Shown piece by piece: positions 54,250 through 62,904 of a DNA stretch of 64,000 nucleotides. The DNA lies in NCBI RefSeq assembly GCF_047920995.1, contig NZ_JBLRWZ010000011.1:4167-68166 (forward strand), given 5' to 3'. The position numbers and the translations under genes are program-made. Position 1 is the stretch's first letter; every line of letters begins with the position of its first letter. A model generated the notes under the pieces. It was not told the origin of the DNA, did no database searches, and worked only from the letters and a program-made list of their open reading frames with translations. Origin of the DNA: Aliidiomarina sp047920995 (GTDB lineage: Bacteria > Pseudomonadota > Gammaproteobacteria > Enterobacterales > Alteromonadaceae).

Positions 54250-54618
54250 ATGATCCAGATGCAAACTATGCTGGACGTGGCCGACAACTCTGGCGCACGC
54301 AGCGTACAATGTATTAAGGTTCTAGGTGGTTCGCACCGCCGTTATGCAAACATTGGCGACATCATCAAAGTGTCAGTGAAGGAAGCAATTCCTCGTGGCA
54401 AGGTGAAGAAAGGCGATGTTTACAACGCGGTGGTGGTTCGCACCCGGAAAGGCGTCCGTCGTCAAGACGGCTCTGTTATCCGTTTTGACCGCAATGCAGC
54501 TGTGATTTTGAACAACAACTCACAGCCAATTGGCACCCGTATCTTTGGTCCAGTGACTCGTGAATTGCGCGGTGAGCAGTTCATGAAGATTATTTCACTG
54601 GCGCCAGAAGTATTATAA
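54250..54618 (+). CDS. rplN: 50S ribosomal protein L14
   Basis: First gene of the spc operon; forms an intersubunit bridge with L19. MIQMQTMLDVADNSGARSVQCIKVLGGSHRRYA and GTRIFGPVTRELR are near-identical to E. coli. 122 residues. Its separation from rpsQ by the porin gene breaks the usual S10-spc contiguity. Confidence 0.99.
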   Translation: MIQMQTMLDVADNSGARSVQCIKVLGGSHRRYANIGDIIKVSVKEAIPRGKVKKGDVYNAVVVRTRKGVRRQDGSVIRFDRNAAVILNNNSQPIGTRIFGPVTRELRGEQFMKIISLAPEVL

Positions 54619-54628
54619 GGAGTCGACA

Positions 54629-54943
54629 ATGGCGGCAAAAATCAGACGTGATGACGAAGTGGTTGTGTTAAGTGGTAAAGACAAAGGTAAGCGCGGCAAA
54701 GTGCTTACAGTTAATACCGAAGACAATCGTGTAGTTGTAGAAGGCATTAACGTAATTAAGAAACACCAGAAGCCGAATCCGGCCCTGAATGAACCAGGTG
54801 GCATTATTGAAAAAGAAGCCCCTATTCAAGTTTCTAACGTAGCAATCTACAATCCAGCGACTGGCACAGCAGATCGAGTTGGTTTCAGATTTGAAGACGG
54901 TAAAAAAGTACGTTTTTTCAAATCAAATAATGAAACCATCTAA
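54629..54943 (+). CDS. rplX: 50S ribosomal protein L24
   Basis: Assembly initiator with a KOW motif: DDEVVVLSGKDKGKRGKVLTV, then VEGINVIKKHQKPNPALNEPGGI. 104 residues (E. coli L24 is the same length). AAGGAG precedes the ATG. Confidence 0.99.
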   Translation: MAAKIRRDDEVVVLSGKDKGKRGKVLTVNTEDNRVVVEGINVIKKHQKPNPALNEPGGIIEKEAPIQVSNVAIYNPATGTADRVGFRFEDGKKVRFFKSNNETI

Positions 54944-54963
54944 TTGAAATTTTGGAGTATACG

Positions 54964-55503
54964 ATGGCGAAACTGCATGATTTTTACAAAGAGACTGTAG
55001 TTCCTGAACTGATGAAACAGTTTAGCTACACCAGTGTCATGCAAGTCCCTCGGATTGAGAAAATCACACTCAATATGGGTGTTGGTGAAGCACTAGCAGA
55101 TAAAAAGATTCTCGACAATGCGGTAGCAGACCTAGAAGCAATTACAGGTCAAAAAGTTATCCGCACTAACGCTCGAAAATCAGTTGCTGGCTTCAAGGTC
55201 CGTGAAGGCTTCCCGATTGGTTGCAAAGTAACTTTACGCGGTGAGCACATGTGGGACTTCCTGCAGAGACTGATCTCTATTGCGATTCCTCGGATTCGCG
55301 ACTTTCGCGGTTTAAACCCGAAGTCTTTTGATGGTCGTGGGAATTACAGCATGGGCGTTCGTGAACAAATCATTTTCCCAGAAATCGACTATGACAAAGT
55401 TGATCGGGTACGTGGATTGGATATCACGATCACTACCAGTGCAAAGAGCGATGATGAAGCTCGCGCACTGTTGTCTGCCTTTAACTTCCCGTTTAAAAAG
55501 TAA
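54964..55503 (+). CDS. rplE: 50S ribosomal protein L5
   Basis: 5S rRNA-binding protein of the central protuberance. KITLNMGVGEALADKKILDNAVADL, RKSVAGFKVREGFPIGCKVTLRG and DRVRGLDITITTSAKSDDEARALL. Starting at the ATG at 54964 (GGAG upstream) it has 179 residues, as in E. coli; an in-frame start four codons earlier is less likely. Confidence 0.98.
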   Translation: MAKLHDFYKETVVPELMKQFSYTSVMQVPRIEKITLNMGVGEALADKKILDNAVADLEAITGQKVIRTNARKSVAGFKVREGFPIGCKVTLRGEHMWDFLQRLISIAIPRIRDFRGLNPKSFDGRGNYSMGVREQIIFPEIDYDKVDRVRGLDITITTSAKSDDEARALLSAFNFPFKK

Positions 55504-55514
55504 GGTGTAGAGTT

Positions 55515-55820
55515 ATGGCAAAAGTTTCTATGAAAATGCGCGAACTCAAGCGTCAGCAGCTTGCTGCTAAATTCGCTGAGAAACGCCGCGCACTTAAAGC
55601 TACTATTAGCAATCCAGCGTCCAGTGATGAACAGCGCTGGGAAGCAGTTCTGGAATTGCAGAAGCTTCCTCGTGATTCTAGTCGTTCACGTCAGCGTAAC
55701 CGCTGTCGTGTGACTGGTCGTCCACATGGTGTGCTGCGTAAGTTTGGCATGAGCCGTATTAAGGTTCGTGAAAAAGCTATGCGCGGTGAAATTCCTGGCT
55801 TGAAAAAAGCTAGCTGGTAA
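55515..55820 (+). CDS. rpsN: 30S ribosomal protein S14 (zinc-free type)
   Basis: 101 residues. RSRQRNRCRVTGRPHGVLRKFGMSRIKVREKAMRGEIPGLKKASW is the C-terminal core; only one Cys remains where the short zinc-ribbon type has CxxC pairs, so this is the zinc-independent long form. Confidence 0.98.
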   Translation: MAKVSMKMRELKRQQLAAKFAEKRRALKATISNPASSDEQRWEAVLELQKLPRDSSRSRQRNRCRVTGRPHGVLRKFGMSRIKVREKAMRGEIPGLKKASW

Positions 55821-55846
55821 GCCACCAATCACGGGAGAAAGCAAAA

Positions 55847-56239
55847 ATGAGCATGCAAGATCCAATTGCGGATATGTTTACACGCATTCGCAACGCTCAG
55901 TCTGCAAATAAAGTTGCTGTGGTAATGCCGGGTTCTAAGCAGAAAGAAGCAATCGCTAAAGTTCTGCAAGACGAAGGTTATATCAGCTCTTTTAAAGTAG
56001 AGTCTGGCGTAAAACCAGAACTGGAAATCACTTTGAAGTACTTCGAAGGCAAACCTGTTATCGAATCAATTCAACGCGTGAGCCGTCCAGGTCTGCGGAT
56101 TTATAAGAAGCGTAACGAGCTACCAAAAGTAATGGGTGGGCTCGGTGTCGCAGTTATTTCCACGTCGAAAGGCCTGATGACCGACCGAGCTGCACGTAGT
56201 GCTGGCCTTGGTGGTGAAATCATCGGGTATGTAGCATAA
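55847..56239 (+). CDS. rpsH: 30S ribosomal protein S8
   Basis: Central-domain 16S binder and, in E. coli, the translational repressor of the spc operon. MSMQDPIADMFTRIRNAQSANK and ISTSKGLMTDRAARSAGLGGEIIGYVA. 130 residues. Confidence 0.99.
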   Translation: MSMQDPIADMFTRIRNAQSANKVAVVMPGSKQKEAIAKVLQDEGYISSFKVESGVKPELEITLKYFEGKPVIESIQRVSRPGLRIYKKRNELPKVMGGLGVAVISTSKGLMTDRAARSAGLGGEIIGYVA

Positions 56240-56252
56240 CGGAGGGTAGGAT

Positions 56253-56786
56253 ATGTCACGCGTTGCTAAGGCACCTGTTGCGATCCCTGCCGGCGTTGAT
56301 GTTGCAGTTAACGGTCAGGAAGTAACAATCAAGGGCACTAAAGGCACATTAACTCGTGTATTCAATGATGCTGTAGAAGTAACTACTGCAGATCAAGAAT
56401 TACGTACTGTGCCACGTGAAGGAATGGCGAATGCAATTGCACAAGCCGGAACTGCACGTGCTCTGTTAAATAACATGGTAATCGGCGTTACCCAAGGCTT
56501 CGAGCGTAAACTAACACTAGTTGGTGTTGGTTATCGTGCACAAGCTCAAGGTAGCAAACTGAATCTGAGCCTAGGCTTCTCGCATCCAGTTGAATTTGAA
56601 GTTCCAGCAGGTGTTACTGTTGAAACTCCAGCTCAAACTGAGGTTGTCGTGAAGGGCGCTGATAAGCAACTGGTTGGTCAGGTTGCTGCTAACATTCGCG
56701 CGTATCGGAAACCTGAACCTTACAAAGGTAAAGGCGTTCGTTACAGCGATGAGCAAGTGCGCCGTAAAGAAGCCAAGAAAAAATAG
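56253..56786 (+). CDS. rplF: 50S ribosomal protein L6
   Basis: Two related domains near the factor-binding site. RVAKAPVAIPAGVDVAVNGQEVTIKGTKG and the C-terminal RAYRKPEPYKGKGVRYSDEQVRRKEAKKK. 177 residues, as in E. coli. Confidence 0.99.
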   Translation: MSRVAKAPVAIPAGVDVAVNGQEVTIKGTKGTLTRVFNDAVEVTTADQELRTVPREGMANAIAQAGTARALLNNMVIGVTQGFERKLTLVGVGYRAQAQGSKLNLSLGFSHPVEFEVPAGVTVETPAQTEVVVKGADKQLVGQVAANIRAYRKPEPYKGKGVRYSDEQVRRKEAKKK

Positions 56787-56795
56787 GGTAATACG

Positions 56796-57149
56796 ATGGA
56801 CAAGAAAGCAGCTCGCTTACGTCGTGCTACTCGCGCACGTAAGAAAATTCAAGAGTTGGGTGGAACCCGTCTGGTGGTTCACCGTACCCCGCGGCACATT
56901 TATGCTCAGTTAATCGCAACTGGCGGCGCGCAAGTGCTTGCTACTGCTTCTACTGCAGAAGCTTCGGTTCGTGAGCAAGTGAAATCTACGGGTAACGTAG
57001 AAGCCGCTAAATTCGTCGGTAAATTGATTGCTGAACGTGGTAAAGAAAAAGGTGTTGACACCGTTTCTTTCGATCGTAGCGGCTTCAAATACCATGGTCG
57101 TGTTGCTGCACTGGCAGATGCTGCTCGTGAAGCAGGACTGCAGTTCTAG
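56796..57149 (+). CDS. rplR: 50S ribosomal protein L18
   Basis: 5S rRNA-binding protein. DKKAARLRRATRARKKIQELGGTRLVVHRTPRHIYAQ and FDRSGFKYHGRVAALADAAREAGLQF. 117 residues, as in E. coli. Confidence 0.99.
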   Translation: MDKKAARLRRATRARKKIQELGGTRLVVHRTPRHIYAQLIATGGAQVLATASTAEASVREQVKSTGNVEAAKFVGKLIAERGKEKGVDTVSFDRSGFKYHGRVAALADAAREAGLQF

Positions 57150-57158
57150 GAGACGAAA

Positions 57159-57659
57159 ATGGCAAATCATGAAGCTCAAAACGGTGAAATGATGGAAAAG
57201 CTCATCACAGTTAACCGCGTCTCTAAAGTTGTTAAAGGTGGTCGTATCTTTAGCTTTACTGCGCTAACTGTGGTAGGTGATGGTCAAGGTAAAATCGGTT
57301 TCGGTTACGGTAAAGCACGTGAAGTGCCTGCTGCAATCCAGAAAGCGATGGAAAAAGCGCGTCGTAACATGGTAACTGTAGAGTTAATCAATGGTACGTT
57401 GCAGCATCCTGTTAAAGGTCGTCACTCTGGCTCGAACGTATTTATGAAACCTGCCTCTGAAGGTACTGGTATCATCGCAGGTGGTGCGATGCGTGCAGTA
57501 TTGGAAGTTGCTGGTGTACATAACGTTCTGTCAAAAGCTTACGGTTCAACCAACCCGATCAACGTAGTTCGTGCAACGATCAAAGCTCTTGAGTCTATGA
57601 ACTCACCAGAGCAGATCGCTGCGAAGCGCGGACTGTCTGTTGACCAAATCGTGGGGTAA
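57159..57659 (+). CDS. rpsE: 30S ribosomal protein S5
   Basis: Decoding-fidelity and mRNA-entry protein. EKLITVNRVSKVVKGGRIFSFTALTVVGDGQGKIGFGYGKA with the spectinomycin-contact loop VVKGGR unchanged, and HNVLSKAYGSTNPINVVRATI. 166 residues. Confidence 0.99.
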   Translation: MANHEAQNGEMMEKLITVNRVSKVVKGGRIFSFTALTVVGDGQGKIGFGYGKAREVPAAIQKAMEKARRNMVTVELINGTLQHPVKGRHSGSNVFMKPASEGTGIIAGGAMRAVLEVAGVHNVLSKAYGSTNPINVVRATIKALESMNSPEQIAAKRGLSVDQIVG

Positions 57660-57665
57660 TGAACA

Positions 57666-57848
57666 ATGGCGAATAAGACAATTAAAGTTACTCAAACTAA
57701 AAGCTCAATTGGCCGCTTACCAAAGCACAAAGCCACTTTAGTTGGTTTGGGTCTGCGCCGTATTAACCATACAGTTGAACTAGAAGATACTCCTTCTGTT
57801 CGCGGCATGGTTAATCGGGTTAATTACATGGTTAAGGTAGAGGAGTAA
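57666..57848 (+). CDS. rpmD: 50S ribosomal protein L30
   Basis: 60-residue protein: TIKVTQTKSSIGRLPKHKATLVGLGLRRINHTVELEDTPSVRGM. It is close to E. coli L30 (59). It lies six bases after rpsE and three before rplO. Confidence 0.98.
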   Translation: MANKTIKVTQTKSSIGRLPKHKATLVGLGLRRINHTVELEDTPSVRGMVNRVNYMVKVEE

Positions 57849-57851
57849 GAC

Positions 57852-58286
57852 ATGTTTTTGAATTCTCTCTCTCCTGCTCCTGGTGCAAAGACAGACAAGA
57901 AGCGTCGCGGACGTGGTATTGGTTCAGGTCTTGGCAAAACAGGTGGTCGTGGTCATAAAGGTCAAAAATCTCGTTCAGGCGGCACTGTTCGTCCTGGTTT
58001 CGAGGGTGGCCAAATGCCATTGCAACGTCGCTTACCTAAGTTTGGTTTTACTTCACGTAAAGCAATGCAAACTGCGGAAGTAACGTTGAGTGAACTAGCT
58101 AAATTAGTTGGTGAAACAGCGACCGTAGACACGTTGAAGGAAGCAGGTTTGATCAAGAAGAACATCTTGTTCGTGAAAGTGATCAAGTCTGGTGAAATCA
58201 ACCGTGCTATTACTGTACAGGGCGTTAAAGTTACTAAAGGTGCGCGCGAGTTAATCGAAGCGGCCGGCGGCAAAGTCGAAGGATAA
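57852..58286 (+). CDS. rplO: 50S ribosomal protein L15
   Basis: MFLNSLSPAPGAKTDKKRRGRGIGSGLGKTGGRGHKGQKSRSGG, with the extended Gly/Arg/Lys arm that threads into 23S rRNA, then GFEGGQMPLQRRLPKFGF. 144 residues. It precedes secY by seven bases. Confidence 0.99.
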   Translation: MFLNSLSPAPGAKTDKKRRGRGIGSGLGKTGGRGHKGQKSRSGGTVRPGFEGGQMPLQRRLPKFGFTSRKAMQTAEVTLSELAKLVGETATVDTLKEAGLIKKNILFVKVIKSGEINRAITVQGVKVTKGARELIEAAGGKVEG

Positions 58287-58293
58287 TTGACCC

Positions 58294-59622
58294 ATGGCTA
58301 GACCAGGATTGGAAAAAAACAGTGCGAAAGGCGGTCTATCAGAATTAAAAGTACGCTTACTTTTTGTTTTGGGAGCGATCATTGTATTTCGTGCCGCGTC
58401 TTTTGTGCCGATTCCTGGGATAGATGCAGCCGTATTGGCAGATTTATTTGAGCAGCAACAGGGTACCATCGTGGCCATGTTTAACATGTTCAGCGGTGGT
58501 GCTCTCGAGCGAGCTTCAATACTTGCGCTTGGCATTATGCCGTACATTACATCTTCAATTATTATGCAATTGCTATCTGTGGTTCATCCAAAGTTAGCTG
58601 AGCTTAAGAAAGAAGGTGAGGCGGGCCGGCGTAAGATTAGCCAATATACGCGTTGGGGTACATTAGTTCTAGCAACCATGCAATCCATTGGTATTGCAAC
58701 GGGCCTACCAAATCTAATTCCAGGTTTGGTAGCCAACCCAGGGTTTGCGTTCTATTTCACAGCGGTAGTGAGCTTAGTTACGGGAACTATGTTCCTGATG
58801 TGGTTAGGCGAACAAATTACTGAGCGTGGAATAGGGAACGGTATTTCAATTATCATCTTTGCCGGAATTGTTGCAGGCTTGCCTTCAGCAGTTGGTCAAA
58901 CAGCAGAGCAAGCACGTCAGGGCGACCTGCACATGTTACTTCTGTTGTTGATTGCGGTTATAGTATTTGCCGTAACTTATTTTGTAGTGTTTGTAGAGCG
59001 TGGACAGCGTCGTATCGTTGTGAACTATGCGAAGCGCCAACAAGGGCGTCAAGTGTTTGCAGCGGAATCATCACATTTGCCATTGAAAGTTAATATGGCT
59101 GGTGTTATTCCACCGATCTTCGCGTCAAGCATCATTTTGTTCCCAGGTACAATTGCGACTTGGTTTGGGCAGGGTGAAGGTGGTGTTGCAGAAGTATTGC
59201 AAAACGTTGCGCTTACCCTATCCCCAGGGCAACCGTTATATGTTATGCTATACGCAGCAGCGATTATTTTCTTCTGTTTCTTCTATACTGCGCTAGTTTT
59301 TAACCCGCGCGATACAGCAGATAACTTGAAAAAATCAGGTGCGTTCATTCCAGGGATTCGTCCAGGGGAACAAACCTCCCGCTACATTGACAAAGTAATG
59401 ACACGACTGACTTTAGCTGGTGCTCTGTATATTACATTTATCTGTTTGATCCCTGAGTTCATGATGATCGCTTGGAACGTTCAGTTCTACTTTGGCGGTA
59501 CATCATTATTGATTATCGTAATTGTTATCATGGATTTCATGGCTCAAGTTCAGACCCATTTGATGTCACATCAATATGAGTCTGTGCTCAAAAAAGCGAA
59601 CCTTAAGGGCTACGGCCGCTAA
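58294..59622 (+). CDS. secY: Protein translocase subunit SecY
   Basis: Channel subunit of the SecYEG translocon. 442 residues with ten hydrophobic segments, the plug region near FNMFSGGALERASILALGIMPYITSSII, loops GEAGRRKISQYTRW and ERGQRRIVVNYAKRQ, and the C-terminal cytosolic loop GAFIPGIRPGEQTSRYID. Last large gene of the spc operon. Confidence 0.98.
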   Translation: MARPGLEKNSAKGGLSELKVRLLFVLGAIIVFRAASFVPIPGIDAAVLADLFEQQQGTIVAMFNMFSGGALERASILALGIMPYITSSIIMQLLSVVHPKLAELKKEGEAGRRKISQYTRWGTLVLATMQSIGIATGLPNLIPGLVANPGFAFYFTAVVSLVTGTMFLMWLGEQITERGIGNGISIIIFAGIVAGLPSAVGQTAEQARQGDLHMLLLLLIAVIVFAVTYFVVFVERGQRRIVVNYAKRQQGRQVFAAESSHLPLKVNMAGVIPPIFASSIILFPGTIATWFGQGEGGVAEVLQNVALTLSPGQPLYVMLYAAAIIFFCFFYTALVFNPRDTADNLKKSGAFIPGIRPGEQTSRYIDKVMTRLTLAGALYITFICLIPEFMMIAWNVQFYFGGTSLLIIVIVIMDFMAQVQTHLMSHQYESVLKKANLKGYGR

Positions 59623-59646
59623 GGTCGTTGTTTACGGAGATTAGCA

Positions 59647-59760
59647 ATGAAAGTACGTGCTTCCGTTAAGAAGATCTGCCGCAACTGCAAGGTCATCAAA
59701 CGTCACGGCGTAGTTCGTGTAATTTGTACTGACCCTAAGCATAAACAGCGGCAGGGTTAA
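59647..59760 (+). CDS. rpmJ: 50S ribosomal protein L36
   Basis: 37-residue zinc-ribbon protein: MKVRASVKKICRNCKVIKRHG, then VICTDPKHKQRQG. The C11-C14-C27-H32-type zinc ligands are present. It is too short for usual ORF cut-offs. GGAG precedes the ATG, and a hairpin terminator follows the stop. Confidence 0.96.
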   Translation: MKVRASVKKICRNCKVIKRHGVVRVICTDPKHKQRQG

Positions 59761-59766
59761 GAGTTT

Positions 59767-59800
59767 CACAGTCCGAGGTATACTCGGGCTGTGATATTTT
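59767..59800 (+). terminator. spc operon terminator
   Basis: CACAGTCCGAG (59767-59777) and CTCGGGCTGTG (59783-59793) form an 11-bp stem with one T.G wobble-type mismatch and a five-base loop, followed by ATATTTTG. The T-run is weak, so some readthrough into the alpha operon is likely. Confidence 0.7.
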
Positions 59801-59815
59801 GCTATTTGTAAAAAA

Positions 59816-59844
59816 TTGCAAAAAATATACCGGTTGAGTATCCT
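59816..59844 (+). promoter_or_regulatory. Candidate alpha operon promoter
   Basis: TTGCAA (59816-59821), a 17-base spacer and TATCCT (59839-59844), about 47 bases before rpsM. The following leader is short; in E. coli it folds into an S4-binding pseudoknot, which I could not confirm here by eye. Confidence 0.5.
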
Positions 59845-59890
59845 AACGGGCTTTTCAACTGGTGCCCATTAAACTATAGGAGATATGTTA

Positions 59891-60247
59891 GTGGCCCGTA
59901 TAGCTGGCATTAACGTCCCTGACAATAAACATGCTGTGATCGCTTTGACTTCGATCTTCGGTGTTGGCTTAACTCGCTCTAAAGCGATTTTAGCTGCCTG
60001 TGGTCTAGCAGAAGATACAAAGCTCAGCTCTTTGTCAGAGGAACAAATCGACGTAATTCGTGAACAAGTTGCCAAATACAGTGTAGAAGGTGATTTGCGT
60101 CGCGAAGTATCAATGAATATTAAGCGTCTGATGGACCTCGGTTGTTACCGTGGACTTCGTCATCGTCGCAGCTTACCTCTTCGTGGTCAGCGCACTAAAA
60201 CAAATGCGCGCACCCGTAAAGGTCCGCGTAAACCGATTCGTAAGTAA
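59891..60247 (+). CDS. rpsM: 30S ribosomal protein S13
   Basis: Head protein contacting P-site tRNA and the 50S subunit. ARIAGINVPDNKHAVIALTSIFGVG and RGQRTKTNARTRKGPRKPIRK. Start is GTG at 59891: GGAG (59879-59882) is eight bases away, whereas the in-frame ATG at 59885 is only two bases from it. This gives 118 residues, exactly as in E. coli. Confidence 0.97.
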   Translation: MARIAGINVPDNKHAVIALTSIFGVGLTRSKAILAACGLAEDTKLSSLSEEQIDVIREQVAKYSVEGDLRREVSMNIKRLMDLGCYRGLRHRRSLPLRGQRTKTNARTRKGPRKPIRK

Positions 60248-60259
60248 GGAGAAGCGAAA

Positions 60260-60649
60260 ATGGCTAAAACACCTACTCGCGCTCGGAAACGCGTTAAAAA
60301 GCAAGTGACTGATGGAATGGCGCACATCCATGCGTCTTTTAACAACACCATCGTGACAATTACCGATCGTCAAGGCAATGCGTTATCTTGGGCTACCGCT
60401 GGTGGTTCAGGTTTCCGTGGCTCACGTAAATCCACACCGTTTGCTGCTCAGGTAGCTGCAGAACGTGCTGGTGAAATGGCGAAGGAATATGGGTTGAAAA
60501 ACTTGGAAGTGTTCGTGAAAGGACCAGGTCCAGGTCGTGAATCTTCGATTCGTGCCTTGAATGCTGTCGGTTATAAAATCACAAACATTACCGATGTGAC
60601 ACCGATTCCTCACAACGGTTGTCGTCCGCCTAAAAAACGTCGCGTTTAA
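60260..60649 (+). CDS. rpsK: 30S ribosomal protein S11
   Basis: Platform protein next to the E-site mRNA. VTDGMAHIHASFNNTIVTITDRQGNALSWATAGG and FVKGPGPGRESSIRALNA with PPKKRRV at the end. 129 residues. Confidence 0.99.
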   Translation: MAKTPTRARKRVKKQVTDGMAHIHASFNNTIVTITDRQGNALSWATAGGSGFRGSRKSTPFAAQVAAERAGEMAKEYGLKNLEVFVKGPGPGRESSIRALNAVGYKITNITDVTPIPHNGCRPPKKRRV

Positions 60650-60679
60650 TTGGCGTGAAACGATAGTTGGAGAAAGAAC

Positions 60680-61300
60680 ATGGCTAGATATTTGGGTCCA
60701 AAACTCAAACTGAGTCGTCGCGAAGGTACCGACCTCTTCCTTAAGAGCGGTGTTCGTGCAATCGATTCAAAATGTAAGCTGGAGAATGCACCAGGTCAAC
60801 ACGGCGCTCGTCGCGGTCGTTTATCTGATTACGGCCTTCAGCTGCGTGAAAAGCAAAAAGTTCGTCGTATATTCGGCATTCTTGAGAAGCAATTCCGCAA
60901 CTACTATAAAGAAGCTGCGCGGTTAAAAGGCAACACCGGTGAAAACTTATTACAGTTACTCGAGTCTCGTCTTGATAACGTAGTATACCGGATGGGCTTT
61001 GCGTCAACTCGTGCTGAAGCGCGTCAGTTGGTTAGTCACAAAGCGATCGTAGTTAATGGTCGTGTAGTGAACATTCCATCGTTCCAGGTTAGTCCTGAAG
61101 ACGTGGTCAGCGTTCGCGAAAAAGCTAAAAAGCAAGCACGCATCAGTGCTGCACTAGAGCTTGCAGAACAGCGTGAGAAACCATTATGGGTAGAAGTAGA
61201 TGCCAAAGAAATGCAAGGCACTTTTAAACGTCTCCCAGAACGGACTGACTTGTCTGCCGAAATTAACGAACAGTTGATCGTAGAGCTTTACTCTAAGTAA
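60680..61300 (+). CDS. rpsD: 30S ribosomal protein S4
   Basis: Primary 16S-binding protein and, in E. coli, the feedback regulator of the alpha operon. MARYLGPKLKLSRREGTDLFLKSGVR at the N-terminus and the S4-domain RLDNVVYRMGFASTRAEARQLVSHKAIVVNG. 206 residues; zinc-free form. Confidence 0.99.
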   Translation: MARYLGPKLKLSRREGTDLFLKSGVRAIDSKCKLENAPGQHGARRGRLSDYGLQLREKQKVRRIFGILEKQFRNYYKEAARLKGNTGENLLQLLESRLDNVVYRMGFASTRAEARQLVSHKAIVVNGRVVNIPSFQVSPEDVVSVREKAKKQARISAALELAEQREKPLWVEVDAKEMQGTFKRLPERTDLSAEINEQLIVELYSK

Positions 61301-61325
61301 GGCCTCAGCATAAAGAGAGGACACA

Positions 61326-62315
61326 ATGCAGGGTTCTGTAACCGAATTTCTGAAACCGCGGCTCGTCGATATCGAGCAAATCAGCACCAATCGCACCAAG
61401 GTTACTCTTGAGCCGTTGGAGCGTGGATTTGGTCATACGCTGGGTAATGCACTGCGTCGTATCCTTCTCTCTTCAATGCCAGGTTGTGCGGTAACTGAAG
61501 TAGAGATTGATGGCGTGCAGCATGAATACAGCACGAAAGAGGGTGTGCAGGAAGATATCATCGAAATTCTGCTCAACCTAAAAGGTCTGGCTGTCAAACT
61601 GAACGGCAAAGACGAAGCTACGTTAACTTTAATCAAGTCGGGTTCAGGCCCGGTAGTTGCAGGTGACATTACCACTGATGGTGATGTGGAAATCTGTAAC
61701 CCAGATCACCTGATCTGTACTTTAACTGGCGATATCGAATTTTCGATGCGCTTAAAAGTTGAACGCGGTCGTGGTTACGTCCCTGCTAATGTTCGTCAGC
61801 AGAATGAAGATGAAGAGCGTACTATCGGACGGCTTTTGGTAGATGCTTCGTTTAGTCCAGTTGAGCGTATTGCATACAATGTCGATGCGGCACGTGTAGA
61901 GCAACGTACAGACTTGGATAAGTTGGTTATCGATATGGAAACCAACGGAACGATTGATCCTGAAGAGGCAATTCGTCGTGCAGCAACAATTTTAGCTGAA
62001 CAGCTAGAAGCGTTTGTAGAGCTTCGCGATGTAAGTGAGCCAGAAGAGAAAGAAGAGAAGCCGGAATTTGATCCGATTCTTTTGCGTCCGGTCGACGATC
62101 TAGAGCTGACTGTCCGGTCTGCAAACTGTCTGAAAGCGGAAGCGATTCAGTATATTGGTGATCTAGTTCAGCGCACAGAGGTTGAGTTATTGAAAACTCC
62201 AAACCTCGGTAAGAAATCGCTGACCGAAATCAAAGACGTTCTTGCATCACGTGGCTTGTCACTGGGTATGCGCCTAGAAAATTGGCCTCCAGCAAGTTTG
62301 ATGGAAGACGACTAA
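61326..62315 (+). CDS. rpoA: RNA polymerase alpha subunit
   Basis: The N-terminal assembly domain (VTLEPLERGFGHTLGNALRRILLSSMPG) is followed by a linker (EEKEEKPEFDPILLRPVDDLELTVRS). The C-terminal domain that binds UP elements and activators carries NCLKAEAIQYIGDLVQRTEVELLKTPNLGKKSL, with the DNA-contacting Arg/Asn/Lys set in place. 329 residues, as in E. coli. Confidence 0.99.
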   Translation: MQGSVTEFLKPRLVDIEQISTNRTKVTLEPLERGFGHTLGNALRRILLSSMPGCAVTEVEIDGVQHEYSTKEGVQEDIIEILLNLKGLAVKLNGKDEATLTLIKSGSGPVVAGDITTDGDVEICNPDHLICTLTGDIEFSMRLKVERGRGYVPANVRQQNEDEERTIGRLLVDASFSPVERIAYNVDAARVEQRTDLDKLVIDMETNGTIDPEEAIRRAATILAEQLEAFVELRDVSEPEEKEEKPEFDPILLRPVDDLELTVRSANCLKAEAIQYIGDLVQRTEVELLKTPNLGKKSLTEIKDVLASRGLSLGMRLENWPPASLMEDD

Positions 62316-62354
62316 GGTCGCCTAAGTAGAAGATTTACTGAGAAGGGTATTGGT

Positions 62355-62756
62355 ATGCGCCATCGTAAGAGTGGTCGTCAACTTAACCGTAACAGCAGCC
62401 ATCGCCAGGCTATGTTCCGTAACATGGCTAGTTCATTGGTTCGTCACGAAGTGATCAAAACCACTGTTCCAAAAGCGAAAGAGCTGCGCCGAGTAATCGA
62501 ACCTTTGATTACATTGGCAAAACAGGATAGCGTAGCAAACCGTCGTTTAGCGTTTGCTCGCACTCGTGATAAAGAAGTAGTAGGTAAGTTGTTTAACGAG
62601 CTTGGCCCACGTTTTGCAGATCGTCCAGGTGGATACACCCGGATCCTGAAATGTGGTTTCCGTGCTGGTGACAACGCGCCGATGGCTTTCATCGAGTTAG
62701 TTGATAGACCTGTTAACGCAGAAGAAAATGTTGAAGAACTAGTAACTGAAGAATAA
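62355..62756 (+). CDS. rplQ: 50S ribosomal protein L17
   Basis: MRHRKSGRQLNRNSSHRQAMFRNMASSLVRHE, typical of L17, with an acidic C-terminal tail (NAEENVEELVTEE). 133 residues (127 in E. coli). Last gene of the alpha operon. Confidence 0.99.
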   Translation: MRHRKSGRQLNRNSSHRQAMFRNMASSLVRHEVIKTTVPKAKELRRVIEPLITLAKQDSVANRRLAFARTRDKEVVGKLFNELGPRFADRPGGYTRILKCGFRAGDNAPMAFIELVDRPVNAEENVEELVTEE

Positions 62757-62778
62757 GTTACTTATTTCGGATATAAAT

Positions 62779-62811
62779 AAAACGGAGCCTTATGGCTCCG
62801 TTTTTGTTTTT
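62779..62811 (+). terminator. Alpha operon terminator
   Basis: AAAACGGAGCC (62779-62789), loop TTAT, GGCTCCG (62794-62800), then TTTTTGTTTTT. Confidence 0.95.
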
Positions 62812-62824
62812 AGCGGTTTATACT

Positions 62825-62854
62825 TTGTATTTGCACAAAGTTTCATTTTAAAAT
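62825..62854 (+). promoter_or_regulatory. Candidate yajQ promoter
   Basis: TTGTAT (62825-62830), an 18-base spacer and TAAAAT (62849-62854). The -35 lies in an inverted repeat ACTTTGT (62822-62828) / ACAAAGT (62835-62841) with a six-base spacer, which could be an operator. Confidence 0.4.
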
Positions 62855-62904
62855 CCACTATAGTTTCGTTCTTATTGCAGACATTAAAACAAAGAGAAAT
62901 TTAT

